From Rhodospirillaceae bacterium (lineage in GTDB: Bacteria > Pseudomonadota > Alphaproteobacteria > Thalassobaculales > Thalassobaculaceae), in assembly GCA_018401495.1 (NCBI GenBank), contig JAGYJX010000026.1, positions 1-50,111 on the forward strand: a stretch of 50,111 bases of DNA. The letters run 5' to 3'. How positions within the stretch are numbered: the first letter of the stretch is position 1; each line of letters opens with the position of its first letter. The notes beneath the pieces were generated by a model that did not search any database, was not told the DNA's origin, and worked only from the letters and a program-made list of their open reading frames with translations. Made by a program: the position numbers and the translations under genes. Below, piece by piece: positions 20,660 through 29,119 of this stretch.

Positions 20660-21100
20660 TCAGATTGCCGACGGCATCGCCCCACCGAGCGACTCCGGCT
20701 CGGCGTTCAGCACCGGGCCGGAATCCTGACCGCGCGCGCTCTCGTCGCGGTCAACCAACTCGATCACCGCCATCGGGGCGGCGTCGCCATAGCGGAAGCC
20801 GGCCTTCAGGACACGGCAGTAGCCGCCCTGACGATCCTTGTAACGTCCCGCCAGAACCTCGAACAGCTTACGGGTCATCGCATCGTCCTGCAGGCGGGCG
20901 TGCGCCAACCGGCGGGCGTGCAGATCGCCGCGCTTTGCCAGGGTGATCATCTTCTCCACCACCGGGCGAAGTTCCTTCGCCTTCGGCAAGGTGGTGACGA
21001 TCTGCTCGTGCTTGATCAGAGCCGCCGCCATGTTCTTGAACATCGCCTGGCGGTGGCTCGACGTGCGGTGCAGCTTACGACCGCTGTTGCCGTGACGCAT
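20660..21100 (-). CDS. rplQ: 50S ribosomal protein L17
   Basis: L17 of 146 residues, a large-subunit protein near the exit tunnel. It opens with the invariant MRHGNSGRKLHRTSSHRQAM and contains LPKAKELRPVVEKMITLAKR and KDRQGGYCRVLK. The C-terminal tail beyond the core (SARGQDSGPVLNAEPES) is acidic and of variable type. It is the last gene of the alpha block, 31 bases after rpoA. Confidence 0.97.
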   Translation of the reverse strand: MRHGNSGRKLHRTSSHRQAMFKNMAAALIKHEQIVTTLPKAKELRPVVEKMITLAKRGDLHARRLAHARLQDDAMTRKLFEVLAGRYKDRQGGYCRVLKAGFRYGDAAPMAVIELVDRDESARGQDSGPVLNAEPESLGGAMPSAI

Positions 21101-21131
21101 CTCTCACTCTCCTCGATATCGCGCCGCCGAC

Positions 21132-22148
21132 TCAGTACGGCTCTTCCAGACGCTTGGCCAATTCCTCGATGTTCTCGGGGGGCCAGTTGGTGATCTCCAT
21201 GCCGAGCGACAGCCCCATCGACGCCAGAACCTCCTTGATCTCGTTGAGGCTCTTGCGGCCGAAGTTCGGGGTCCGCAGCATTTCCGGCTCGGTCTTCTGC
21301 ACCAGATCGCCGATGTACACGATGTTGTCGTTCTTCAGGCAGTTCGCCGACCGGACCGACAGCTCGAGCTCGTCAACCTTGCGCAACAGATTCTTGTTGA
21401 ACGGCAGATCGTGAGCGACCTCGGACTCGGTCCGATGAGTCGGCTCCTCGAAATTGACGAACAGCTGCAACTGATCCTGCAGGATCCGGGCGGCGTAAGC
21501 CACGGCGTCCTCGGGCGACAACGATCCATCGGTCTCGACCGACATCGACAGCTTGTCGTAGTCGGTGACCTGACCGACCCGGGTGTTGTCGACCTTGTAG
21601 GCCACCTGGCGCACCGGGCTGAACACCGCGTCCACCGGGATCAGACCGATCGGCGCGTCCTCCGGGCGGTTGGCACTCGCCGGAACGTAACCCTTGCCGG
21701 TCTCGACCGTGAGTTCCATCGACAGCGTGGCGTCGCGGTCCAGAGTGCAGATCACGTGGTTCGGATTCATGATCTCGATGTCGGACACCGTCTCGATCAT
21801 GCCGGCCGTGACCTCGCCCGGGCCCTCGGCCTTCAGGCGCATCTTCTTCGGGCCCTCGCCGTGCATGCGAATGGCGACCGACTTGATGTTCAGGACGATG
21901 TCCGTGACATCCTCGCGGACCCCGGCGACGCTCGAGAACTCGTGCAGCACGCCATCGATCTGGATTGCGGTGATCGCAGCGCCCTGCAGCGACGAGAGCA
22001 GGATGCGGCGAAGCGCGTTTCCGAGGGTCAAGCCAAAGCCGCGCTCAAGCGGCTCGGCGACCACCGTCGCGGTGCGCTTCGGGTCGTATCCCGCCTGGAT
22101 ATCCAGCTTGTTTGGCTTGATCAGTGCCTGCCAGTTTTTCTGAATCAC
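21132..22148 (-). CDS. rpoA: RNA polymerase subunit alpha
   Basis: RpoA of 338 residues. The N-terminal domain, for dimerisation and assembly, covers residues 1 to about 230 (ERGFGLTLGNALRRILLSSL, GPGEVTAGMI). The C-terminal domain, for UP-element and activator contact, starts near residue 250 (VDELELSVRSANCLKNDNI, TPNFGRKSLNEIKEVL). Length is normal and the gene is intact. About 100 bases separate it from rpsK, including a perfect palindrome. Confidence 0.98.
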   Translation of the reverse strand: MIQKNWQALIKPNKLDIQAGYDPKRTATVVAEPLERGFGLTLGNALRRILLSSLQGAAITAIQIDGVLHEFSSVAGVREDVTDIVLNIKSVAIRMHGEGPKKMRLKAEGPGEVTAGMIETVSDIEIMNPNHVICTLDRDATLSMELTVETGKGYVPASANRPEDAPIGLIPVDAVFSPVRQVAYKVDNTRVGQVTDYDKLSMSVETDGSLSPEDAVAYAARILQDQLQLFVNFEEPTHRTESEVAHDLPFNKNLLRKVDELELSVRSANCLKNDNIVYIGDLVQKTEPEMLRTPNFGRKSLNEIKEVLASMGLSLGMEITNWPPENIEELAKRLEEPY

Positions 22149-22220
22149 GGCTCGGACCTCATTCTCGAACGGCGATCCCCGCCGAAGTCCGAAGACCAGT
22201 CGGCGGGGCCAAATACGGGG

Positions 22221-22240
22221 CCGGGGATCCGGATCCCCGG
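22221..22240. repeat. Perfect 20-base palindrome between rpsK and rpoA
   Basis: CCGGGGATCC is followed directly by GGATCCCCGG. In the transcript it can fold into a very stable short hairpin in the rpsK-rpoA spacer. It could be an RNA processing, stability or attenuation element. Confidence 0.7.
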
Positions 22241-22249
22241 AAACGCACG

Positions 22250-22645
22250 TCAGACGCGACGGCGCTTGCGCGGCCGGCAGCCGTTGTGCGGGATCGGCGT
22301 GACGTCGCGGATCGCCGTGACGTGGAACCCGACGGCCTGCAGCGCCCGCAGAGCCGACTCACGCCCGGAACCCGGCCCGGACACTTCGACCTCGAGGGTC
22401 TTCATGCCGTGCTCGGCGGCCTTGCGGCCGGCATCCTCGGCCGCAACCTGCGCGGCGTACGGGGTCGATTTGCGCGAGCCCTTGAAGCCCATGGTTCCCG
22501 CAGACGACCAGGAAATGGCGTTGCCCTGCGCGTCGGTGATGGTGATCATGGTGTTGTTGAACGAGGCGTTCACATGCGCCACGCCCGACGTGATGTTCTT
22601 CTTCTCGCGACGGCGCAGGCGGGCCTGGGTCGGTTGCTTCGCCAT
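22250..22645 (-). CDS. rpsK: 30S ribosomal protein S11
   Basis: S11 of 131 residues, a platform protein of the small subunit. Diagnostic segments are GVAHVNASFNNTMITITDAQ, GFKGSRKSTPYAAQVAAEDA and the conserved C-terminus TPIPHNGCRPRKRRRV, which holds the Asn-Gly site that forms isoaspartate in E. coli. It lies 94 bases after rpsM. Confidence 0.98.
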   Translation of the reverse strand: MAKQPTQARLRRREKKNITSGVAHVNASFNNTMITITDAQGNAISWSSAGTMGFKGSRKSTPYAAQVAAEDAGRKAAEHGMKTLEVEVSGPGSGRESALRALQAVGFHVTAIRDVTPIPHNGCRPRKRRRV

Positions 22646-22739
22646 AGTCTCGATCCTCTTCGATCACCCGCCGGCCTGTAAGCCGCGGGCCATGGTCCCT
22701 GTCTGCGGGCGCCCGGCGGGCCGCCCGGATCCAGGGTCG

Positions 22740-23108
22740 TTACTTCTTCTTGCCGGCGATCGACTTCGCCGGGCCCTTGCGGGTCCGCGCGTTGGTGTGC
22801 GTCCGCTGGCCGCGCACCGGAAGGCCCTTGCGGTGGCGCAGTCCCCGGTAGCAGCCGAGATCCATGAGCCGCTTGATGCTCATGGCGTTCTGCCGGCGCA
22901 GGTCACCCTCGACGACCAGATCGGTATCGATGGTCTCGCGCAGACGCGACAGCTCGTCTTCGGTAAGCTCGTGAACCCGGCGCTCCGACGGAATCCCGAC
23001 GGTGCCGCAGATCCGGCTGGCCATTGTCCGGCCGATTCCGTGAATGTAAGTCAAAGCGATAACGACGCGTTTTTGCGTCGGGATGTTCACGCCAGAAATG
23101 CGCGCCAC
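22740..23108 (-). CDS. rpsM: 30S ribosomal protein S13
   Basis: S13 of 122 residues, contacting the P-site tRNA and the intersubunit bridge. Recognised by MARISGVNIPTQKRVVIALT, YIHGIGRTMASRI and CYRGLRHRKGLPVRGQRTHT. First gene of the alpha block, with its own strong promoter about 115 bases upstream. Confidence 0.98.
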   Translation of the reverse strand: MARISGVNIPTQKRVVIALTYIHGIGRTMASRICGTVGIPSERRVHELTEDELSRLRETIDTDLVVEGDLRRQNAMSIKRLMDLGCYRGLRHRKGLPVRGQRTHTNARTRKGPAKSIAGKKK

Positions 23109-23223
23109 GCCGTCTCTCCTCGTGCTTTACCGGAACCACCGCACGCCTAACGCGGGCATCGACGAAAGACCGATGGTCTCTCGCGCCAGCCCGCGCTCCG
23201 CACCCGATGATCCAGGGTGGCGG

Positions 23224-23251
23224 ATTATAGGCGAGAAAGGTTCCAAGTCAA
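23224..23251 (-). promoter_or_regulatory. Strong sigma-70-type promoter for the alpha operon
   Basis: On the minus strand, TTGACT (23246-23251), a 16-base spacer and a perfect TATAAT (23224-23229) lie in the 170-base gap between adk and rpsM. Initiation would fall near 23217, leaving a leader of about 110 bases before rpsM. This is the best promoter match I see in the window. Confidence 0.8.
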
Positions 23252-23278
23252 CCGAACCACTGTTTAAACCAAACGTCA

Positions 23279-23845
23279 TCAGGTCGCGCCGACGATCGCC
23301 TCGAGCTGGGCCGTCACCGCGTCCATCGACGCCATTCCATCAACCGTCTTCAGGGCGCCCTTGCCGCGATAGTGCGGAATGATCGGCGCCGTCTGGCGGC
23401 GGTATACATCAAGACGCTTGCGCAGCGTCTCCTCGTTGTCGTCGCTCCGACCTTCCTCGTCCCGGCGCTTGAGGATTCGCGCGACCATCGCGTCCTCGTC
23501 GACCTGGAACTCGATGACGTGGTCGATCGCCCGACCCTTCTCGGCCAGCATCGCGTCAAGCGCCTCAGCCTGGGCGACCGTCCGAGGAAAGCCGTCCAGA
23601 ATGAAGCCGTTCCGGCAATCCGGCTGGTCGACCCGCTCAGAGATCATGCGGATCATGACCGAATCGGGCACCAGATCGCCCGCGTCCATGATGCGCTTGG
23701 CCTCACGGCCCAGTTCCGACCCGGAAGCGACCGCCTCGCGGAGCATTTCACCGGTGGACAGTTGCCGGATCGAGAGCGCCTCTTCCAGGCGCTTTGCCTG
23801 GGTGCCTTTGCCCGCTCCGGGCGGCCCCAGAAGGATCAGGTTCAT
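23279..23845 (-). CDS. adk: Adenylate kinase, short-lid form
   Basis: Adk of 188 residues, which interconverts AMP, ADP and ATP. Walker A is GPPGAGKGTQ (residues 7-16). STGEMLREAV forms the AMP-binding region, and NGFILDGFPRTVAQAEAL the conserved Asp-Gly-Phe-Pro-Arg motif. The lid is short (KRRDEEGRSDDNEETLRKRL) with no Cys zinc site. The start overlaps the secY stop as ATGA. Confidence 0.96.
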   Translation of the reverse strand: MNLILLGPPGAGKGTQAKRLEEALSIRQLSTGEMLREAVASGSELGREAKRIMDAGDLVPDSVMIRMISERVDQPDCRNGFILDGFPRTVAQAEALDAMLAEKGRAIDHVIEFQVDEDAMVARILKRRDEEGRSDDNEETLRKRLDVYRRQTAPIIPHYRGKGALKTVDGMASMDAVTAQLEAIVGAT

Positions 23846-25185
23846 CCGCGCCTCCCCCTAATCTTAGACTTCTTGATGAGTCCTTCGTACTGGTGCGCGA
23901 GCAGGTGCGACTGAACCTGGGTCACCGTGTCCATGGTGACGGTGACCACGATCAACAGGCTGGTACCGCCGAAATAGAAGGGAACCGAGTACTGGCTGAT
24001 CAGGATCTCCGGCAGGATGCACACCGCCGCGAGGTAGGCGGCACCCACCACCGTGAGCCTGGTCAGCACGTAATCGAGATAGTCGGCGGTGTTCTTGCCG
24101 GGACGAATGCCTGGGACGAAACCGCCGTACTTCCGGAGATTGTCGGCGGTGTCCTGCGGGTTGAAGACGATCGCCGTGTAGAAGAACGCGAAGAACACGA
24201 TCAACCCGATGTACAGGGCGATGTACAGCGGCTGCCCGTGCCCGAGCAGCGCGGTCACCGTCGCAAGCCACTCCGGACCGGTGCCGGCAGACATCTGCGC
24301 CACGGTAATCGGCATCAACAACAGCGAGCTCGCGAAGATCGGCGGGATCACGCCCGACACGTTCAGCTTGAGCGGCAGATGCGAACTCTCGCCGCCGAAC
24401 ATCCGGTTGCCGACCTGGCGCTTGGGATACTGAACCAGGATCCGCCGCTGCGACCGCTCCATGAAGCAGATGAAGGCGATCACGCCGACTGCCATCACCA
24501 GCAGGAGCAGGATGAACAGGGTCGACAGCGCGCCGGTGCGCCCGAGTTCGAGCGTCCCGGCCAATGCCGACGGCAGGTTGGCGACGATGCCGGCGAAGAT
24601 GATCAGGGAGATGCCGTTGCCGACACCGCGCGCCGTGATCTGCTCGCCCAGCCACATCAGGAAGATGGTCCCGCCGACCAGCGTGATCACCGTCGTCAGC
24701 CGGAAGAACAGCCCCGGATCGATGACCGCGGGCCCTCGCGAGCCCGGCAGGCTCTCCATCCCGGTGGCGATGCCGTAGGCCTGGACGGCGGCCAGCAGCA
24801 CCGTCAGGTAACGGGTGTACTGGTTGATCTTCTTGCGCCCGACCTCGCCCTCCTTCTTGAGGGCCTCCAGGTTCGGGCTCACCGCCGTCATCAGCTGCAT
24901 GATGATGGCAGCCGAGATGTACGGCATGATGTTCAGGGCGAAGATCGACATCCGACCGAGAGCGCCGCCGGCGAACATGTCGAACATGCCGATGATGCCG
25001 CCGGCGTTCTGCTGGAAGATCTCAGCGAGCGCGACCGGATCGATGCCCGGCAGCGGGATGTAGGTGCCCAGCCGATACACCACCAGCGCCGCCAGGGTGA
25101 ACCAGATGCGCTTCTTCAGCTCCGTCGCCTTTCCGAAGGCGCCGAAGTTCATCTGCGATCCGAGCTGTTCGGCACTGGAGGCCAT
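23842..25185 (-). CDS. secY: Preprotein translocase subunit SecY
   Basis: SecY of 447 residues, the pore of the Sec channel, with ten transmembrane segments. Conserved features are GTYIPLPGID (plug and TM1 region), NIMPYISAAIIMQLMTAV, YTRYLTVLLAAVQAYGIA, GNGISLIIFAGIVANLPSAL, LPLKLNVSGVIPPIFASSLL and GFVPGIRPGKNTADYLDYVL. Normal position between rplO and adk. Intact. Confidence 0.97.
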   Translation of the reverse strand: MASSAEQLGSQMNFGAFGKATELKKRIWFTLAALVVYRLGTYIPLPGIDPVALAEIFQQNAGGIIGMFDMFAGGALGRMSIFALNIMPYISAAIIMQLMTAVSPNLEALKKEGEVGRKKINQYTRYLTVLLAAVQAYGIATGMESLPGSRGPAVIDPGLFFRLTTVITLVGGTIFLMWLGEQITARGVGNGISLIIFAGIVANLPSALAGTLELGRTGALSTLFILLLLVMAVGVIAFICFMERSQRRILVQYPKRQVGNRMFGGESSHLPLKLNVSGVIPPIFASSLLLMPITVAQMSAGTGPEWLATVTALLGHGQPLYIALYIGLIVFFAFFYTAIVFNPQDTADNLRKYGGFVPGIRPGKNTADYLDYVLTRLTVVGAAYLAAVCILPEILISQYSVPFYFGGTSLLIVVTVTMDTVTQVQSHLLAHQYEGLIKKSKIRGRRG

Positions 25186-25238
25186 CGCTTGATCCTAGTT
25201 CCGGTATTCTCGATCGCCCGGCGCGCCCGGTCGACCGG

Positions 25239-25715
25239 TCAGGACTCGACCGCCGCGCCCGCCGGCAGCACCACGCTGCCACCAGCCTTCTCGACCGCCT
25301 CGACCGCCGACTTGGAAGCGCCGGCGACATGGATCTCGATCTTGGCGGTCAGGTCACCCTTACCGAGCAGCCGGACGCCGTCCTTGGCATCCTTGACCAC
25401 GCCGGCCGACACCAATGCGGCGCTCGTGATCGGCTGACCGGCATCGACCCGGCCCGACTCGATCGCAGCCTGCAGGCGGCCGACGTTCAGCACGCCGTAC
25501 TGCTTGCGGAAGATGTTGGTGAAGCCGCGCTTCGGCAGGCGCCGGTAGATCGGCATCTGCCCGCCCTCGAACCCGTTCACGGCAACGCCGCTGCGGGCCT
25601 TCTGACCCTTGTGGCCCTTGCCGCTCGTCTTGCCGAGACCGGAACCCGTGCCACGGCCCAGACGCTTGCGCGGCCTGGTGGCACCGGGATTGTCGGACAG
25701 CTCGTTCAGTCGCAT
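25239..25715 (-). CDS. rplO: 50S ribosomal protein L15
   Basis: L15 of 158 residues. The N-terminus MRLNELSDNPGATRPRKRLG and GTGSGLGKTSGKGHKGQKAR are diagnostic, as is the internal GFEGGQMPIYRRLPKRGF. It joins the central core of the 50S subunit. 53 bases separate it from secY. Confidence 0.97.
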   Translation of the reverse strand: MRLNELSDNPGATRPRKRLGRGTGSGLGKTSGKGHKGQKARSGVAVNGFEGGQMPIYRRLPKRGFTNIFRKQYGVLNVGRLQAAIESGRVDAGQPITSAALVSAGVVKDAKDGVRLLGKGDLTAKIEIHVAGASKSAVEAVEKAGGSVVLPAGAAVES

Positions 25716-25770
25716 CGCACACGTCCTCAGTCTGGTACGCCGGCACGCCGGCGCGCGTCATTCCAGGCGG

Positions 25771-25983
25771 TCAGCCCTGCTCCACGACCTGGACCAGATG
25801 CTTCACCTTGTCGATCATGCCACGCACCGAGGGAGTATCCTCCAGCGTCCGGGTCCGGTTCAGCTTGCCGAGTCCAAGCCCGATCAGCGTAGCCTGCTGA
25901 TCCTTCTTGCGCCCGAGGCCGCTGCGGACCTGCTGCACCGTCACGGTGCCGGCGGTGGTGGTGTTCGCGCTGTTGTCAGCCAT
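25771..25983 (-). CDS. rpmD: 50S ribosomal protein L30
   Basis: L30 of 70 residues, starting at ATG 25983 (MADNSANTTTAGTVTVQQV). An upstream in-frame start would add unrelated residues. The fold signature is VRSGLGRKKDQQATLIGLGL, followed by KLNRTRTLEDTPSVRGMIDK. Short N-terminal Thr/Ala extension. Confidence 0.95.
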   Translation of the reverse strand: MADNSANTTTAGTVTVQQVRSGLGRKKDQQATLIGLGLGKLNRTRTLEDTPSVRGMIDKVKHLVQVVEQG

Positions 25984-26009
25984 CGTCCGTCTCCGTCCGC
26001 TCGGCGAAC

Positions 26010-26570
26010 TCACTCGCTCGCCGCAGCATCGGCGGCGTCACCCTGCGGCGACCGCCCGAAAATCTCCGCAACCTTCTTGCCGCGCTTGCTGGCGATCGCC
26101 CGGGGCGACTGCATGTTCACCAACGCGTCGAAGGTGGCCTTGATCATGTTGTGCGGGTTCGATGTGCCGAGCGACTTGGCGACGACGTCGTGAACGCCCA
26201 GCGCCTCGAAAATCGCCCGCATCGGACCACCCGCGATGATCCCGGTACCAGCGGTGGCCGCCCGCAGCGTCACCCGACCGGCACCGAAGCGCCCGTTGAT
26301 GTCGTGATGCAGGGTCCGGCCCTCGCGCAACGGCACGCGGATCATGGTGCGCTTCGCCTGCTCGGTCGCCTTGCGGATCGCCTCCGGGACCTCGCGGGCC
26401 TTGCCGGCACCGTGGCCGACCCGGCCACGCTGGTCGCCAACGATGACGATGGCGGCAAAGCCGAAGCGCCGACCGCCCTTCACCACCTTGGCGACGCGGT
26501 TGATGCCGACCAGCTTCTCGACCAGATCCGAGTCTTCCCGGTTACGGTCCTGCCTGTCGTTACGTGCCAT
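26010..26570 (-). CDS. rpsE: 30S ribosomal protein S5
   Basis: S5 of 186 residues from ATG 26570, which has GAGGGG at proper spacing; a GTG one codon upstream is less likely. The S5 N-terminal domain shows LVEKLVGINRVAKVVKGGRR and FGFAAIVIVGDQRGRVGHG. The C-terminal domain shows GIIAGGPMRAIFEALGVHDV. The protein contributes to decoding accuracy and to the mRNA entry helicase site. Confidence 0.97.
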   Translation of the reverse strand: MARNDRQDRNREDSDLVEKLVGINRVAKVVKGGRRFGFAAIVIVGDQRGRVGHGAGKAREVPEAIRKATEQAKRTMIRVPLREGRTLHHDINGRFGAGRVTLRAATAGTGIIAGGPMRAIFEALGVHDVVAKSLGTSNPHNMIKATFDALVNMQSPRAIASKRGKKVAEIFGRSPQGDAADAAASE

Positions 26571-26582
26571 CACTCGGCCCCT

Positions 26583-26945
26583 CTAGAACTTCAAACCGGC
26601 ATCACGGGCGGCGTCGGCCAGAGCCTTCACCCGTCCGTGATAGATATAGCCACCACGATCGAAGACCACCTGCTCGAGCCCGGCAGCCTTCGCCCGTTCG
26701 GCGACCAGCTTGCCAACCTCGACGGCCGCGGCCTTGTCCGCGCCGGTCTTGAGGCGGGAGCGCAGATCCTTGTCGAGCGAACTGGCGGCGACCAAGGTCC
26801 GGCCGGCAGCGTCGTCGATGACCTGAGCGTAGATATGCTTGGACGAGCGGAAGACCGAAAGCCGCAACCGCCCGTTCGACGCACGACGGATTTGCGCGCG
26901 AGCGCGCATTTGCCGACGCTTGAAGAGATCCTTCGAGGAGAGCAT
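26583..26945 (-). CDS. rplR: 50S ribosomal protein L18
   Basis: L18 of 120 residues, a 5S rRNA-binding protein. Motifs are RRQMRARAQIRRASNGRLRL, VFRSSKHIYAQVIDD and the C-terminal VVFDRGGYIYHGRVKALADA. Normal length and position. Confidence 0.97.
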   Translation of the reverse strand: MLSSKDLFKRRQMRARAQIRRASNGRLRLSVFRSSKHIYAQVIDDAAGRTLVAASSLDKDLRSRLKTGADKAAAVEVGKLVAERAKAAGLEQVVFDRGGYIYHGRVKALADAARDAGLKF

Positions 26946-26957
26946 GTCCCCTACTCC

Positions 26958-27491
26958 TTACTTCTTCTTACCTTCCTTACGCAGGACGGTCTCGGTGGCG
27001 TACTTGACGCCCTTGCCCTTGAACGGCTCCGGCGGACGGAAGGCGCGAATCTCGGAAGCGATCTGGCCGATGCGCTGCTTGTCCGACCCGGTGATCTCGA
27101 TCAGCGTCGGACGCTCGCACTTCATGGCCACACCCGCCGGGATCGGGTAACGCACCGGGTGGCTGAAGCCGAGCGACAGCACCAGGTCCGAGCCCTCGAC
27201 GGCGGCACGATAGCCGACGCCGTTGATCTCCAGGTTGACCTTGAAGCCGGTCGACACGCCGGTCACCAGATTGCTGACCAGCGCCCGCGTGGTGCCCCAC
27301 ATCGACCGCGCCTGCTTGGTCTGTCGGGTCGGGCGCACGGACACGAGGTTGCCCTCGACCGTGACCTCGACGTCCGAGGTGATCGGCGTCGACAACTCAC
27401 CGAGTTGGCCCTTCGCCGTCACCGTGTCGTTCGCGACCTCGACCGTGACTCCGGCCGGGATCGCGACGGGATATTTACCTACCCGCGACAT
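26958..27491 (-). CDS. rplF: 50S ribosomal protein L6
   Basis: L6 of 177 residues, close to the factor-binding site and sarcin-ricin loop. It starts MSRVGKYPVAIPAGVTVEVA and has the second-domain motif YRAAVEGSDLVLSLGFSHPV and the C-terminal RAFRPPEPFKGKGVKYATET. Two similar alpha/beta domains, intact. Confidence 0.97.
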   Translation of the reverse strand: MSRVGKYPVAIPAGVTVEVANDTVTAKGQLGELSTPITSDVEVTVEGNLVSVRPTRQTKQARSMWGTTRALVSNLVTGVSTGFKVNLEINGVGYRAAVEGSDLVLSLGFSHPVRYPIPAGVAMKCERPTLIEITGSDKQRIGQIASEIRAFRPPEPFKGKGVKYATETVLRKEGKKK

Positions 27492-27503
27492 CGTTATCTC
27501 CGA

Positions 27504-27902
27504 TCAGAATACTTGGCAAAGGACTTCGCCGCCGACGTTCGCCGCCCGCGCCTCGTTGTCCGACATGACGCCGCGCGGGGTCGACAGGATCGCGATGCCG
27601 AGGCCGTTGTAGACCCGCGGCAGATCCTTGATCTTGGCGTAGACCCGGCGGCCCGGACGCGACACCCGCTTGATCTCGCGGATCACCGGCTCGCCTTCCT
27701 GGTACTTCAGCTCAATGGTCACCTCGGACACGCCCGGACGGGATTCGCCGGTCGAGTATCCGCGGATAAAACCCTCGCGCTTCAGCACCTCCAGCACGTT
27801 GGAACGCAGCTTCGAGGCTGGGCTGTTCACGACCTGCTTCCGGGCGCTCTGCCCGTTGCGGATCCGAGTCAGCATATCCCCGAGAGGATCGCTCATCGAC
27901 AT
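27504..27902 (-). CDS. rpsH: 30S ribosomal protein S8
   Basis: S8 of 132 residues, a primary 16S rRNA-binding protein and, in E. coli, translational repressor of the spc operon. ATG 27902 has AGGAGG seven bases upstream, so it is preferred over the ATG two codons later. Motifs are DPLGDMLTRIRNGQ and the C-terminal LSTPRGVMSDNEARAANVGG. Confidence 0.97.
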   Translation of the reverse strand: MSMSDPLGDMLTRIRNGQSARKQVVNSPASKLRSNVLEVLKREGFIRGYSTGESRPGVSEVTIELKYQEGEPVIREIKRVSRPGRRVYAKIKDLPRVYNGLGIAILSTPRGVMSDNEARAANVGGEVLCQVF

Positions 27903-27914
27903 GGACCGTCCTCC

Positions 27915-28220
27915 TTACCAGCTCGACTTGACAACGCCCGGGATCAACCCGGTGGAGCCGAGGTCGCGCAGCGCGATGCGCGAGATCTTGAACTTGCGGT
28001 ACACACCGCGCGGACGACCGGTCAGCTGACAACGGTTGCGGACCCGGATCTTGGCACCGTTGCGCGGCATCTGGGCCAGCGTGACGGTTGCCAGAAACCG
28101 CTCTTCGATCGGGACCGACTTGTCGGTCGCGACGGCCTTCAGACGCGCCCGCTTCGCCGCGTGTTGCGCGACCAGCCTGGCCCGGCGGTTGTTCTTCTCG
28201 ATCGAGCTCTTCTTCGCCAT
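27915..28220 (-). CDS. rpsN: 30S ribosomal protein S14, zinc-independent form
   Basis: S14 of 101 residues. The long form without CxxC zinc motifs (one Cys only) contains RNRCQLTGRPRGVYRKFKIS and ends GLIPGVVKSSW. The start MAKKSSIEKNNRRARL is at 28220, 17 bases after the rplE stop. Confidence 0.97.
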   Translation of the reverse strand: MAKKSSIEKNNRRARLVAQHAAKRARLKAVATDKSVPIEERFLATVTLAQMPRNGAKIRVRNRCQLTGRPRGVYRKFKISRIALRDLGSTGLIPGVVKSSW

Positions 28221-28237
28221 TTCGTCCTCCGGCCCCG

Positions 28238-28779
28238 TCAGTTGACGAACGGAAACTGGAAGCGCTTGAGCAACTCGCGCGCCTCGTCGTCCGTCTTCGC
28301 CGTGGTGACCACGATGATGTCCATGCCCCGGACGGTGTCGACCTTGTCGTAGTCGATTTCCGGGAACACGAGTCTGCTCCTTCACGCCCATCGAGAAGTT
28401 CCCGCGGCCGTCGAAACTCTTGGGGTTCAGGCCCCGGAAGTCGCGGACCCGCGGCAGGGCGATGTTCACCAGCCGATCGAGGAACTCGAACATCCGGCTC
28501 CGCCGCAGCGTGACCTTCACGCCGATCGGCATGCCCTCGCGAAGCTTGAAGCCGGCGATCGACTTCTTCGCCCGCGTGATCAACCGGCCGCTGGCCGGCA
28601 ATCCGGGTCAGTTCGTCAACCGCGGCGTTGATCCGCTTGGAATCCTGCACCGCCTCGCCGACGCCCATGTTGATGACCACCTTCTCGAGCCGGGGCACCT
28701 CGAAGCGGTTCCGGTACCCGAACTGGGTCATCAGTTCCGGCAGGATGGTGGTGTCGTAAATCTCTCGCAACCGAGCCAT
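28238..28779 (-). CDS. rplE: 50S ribosomal protein L5, two frameshifts in the given sequence
   Basis: L5 binds 5S rRNA and contacts P-site tRNA. It begins MARLREIYDTTILPELMTQF at 28779 and reads EKVVINMGVGEAVQDSKRIN. One extra base at 28582-28583 (GTTGATCA where GTGATCA is expected) breaks the frame, which resumes as AKKSIAGFKLREGMPIGVKV, DRLVNIALPRVRDFRGLN and FDGRGNFSMGVKEQ. A second extra base at 28373 breaks it again before LVFPEIDYDKVDTVRGMDII and the normal end RFQFPFVN at 28238. With both removed the length is exactly 179 residues, usual for L5. L5 is essential and single-copy, so these are most probably sequence errors. Confidence 0.95.
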
Positions 28780-28801
28780 GATACGTTCTCCGTCCCTCGG
28801 C

Positions 28802-29119
28802 TCAGGCGTCGATGACTTCGCCGGAGCGCTTGGCAACGCGCACCTTGCGGCCATCGTCCAGGGTCTTGAAGCCGACGCGTGTGGCCTCGCCCGTCTTCGG
28901 GTCAGCCAACATGACGTTCGACAGGTGCAGCGGCGCCTCGCGCTCGATGATCCCGCCGGACTGGGTCTGGGTCGACCGGGTGTGGCGCTTGATCATGTTC
29001 ACGCCCTGGACGACCAGACGGTTCTCCTTGGGCAGCACGCTCAGCACCTCGCCGGTCTTGCCCTTGTCGCGACCGGTGGTCACCACCACCCGGTCGCCCT
29101 TCCTGACGCGCGCGGCCAT
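28802..29119 (-). CDS. rplX: 50S ribosomal protein L24
   Basis: L24 of 105 residues from ATG 29119, overlapping the rplN stop by one base. KOW-type start KGDRVVVTTGRDKGKTGEVL, then RLVVQGVNMIKRHTR and GGIIEREAPLHLSNVM. An assembly initiator of the 50S subunit. Confidence 0.97.
   Translation of the reverse strand: MAARVRKGDRVVVTTGRDKGKTGEVLSVLPKENRLVVQGVNMIKRHTRSTQTQSGGIIEREAPLHLSNVMLADPKTGEATRVGFKTLDDGRKVRVAKRSGEVIDA

Noticed and set aside
20660..25185. Missing rpmJ (L36) near secY
   Set aside because: In many alphaproteobacteria rpmJ lies elsewhere; its absence here is not unusual.
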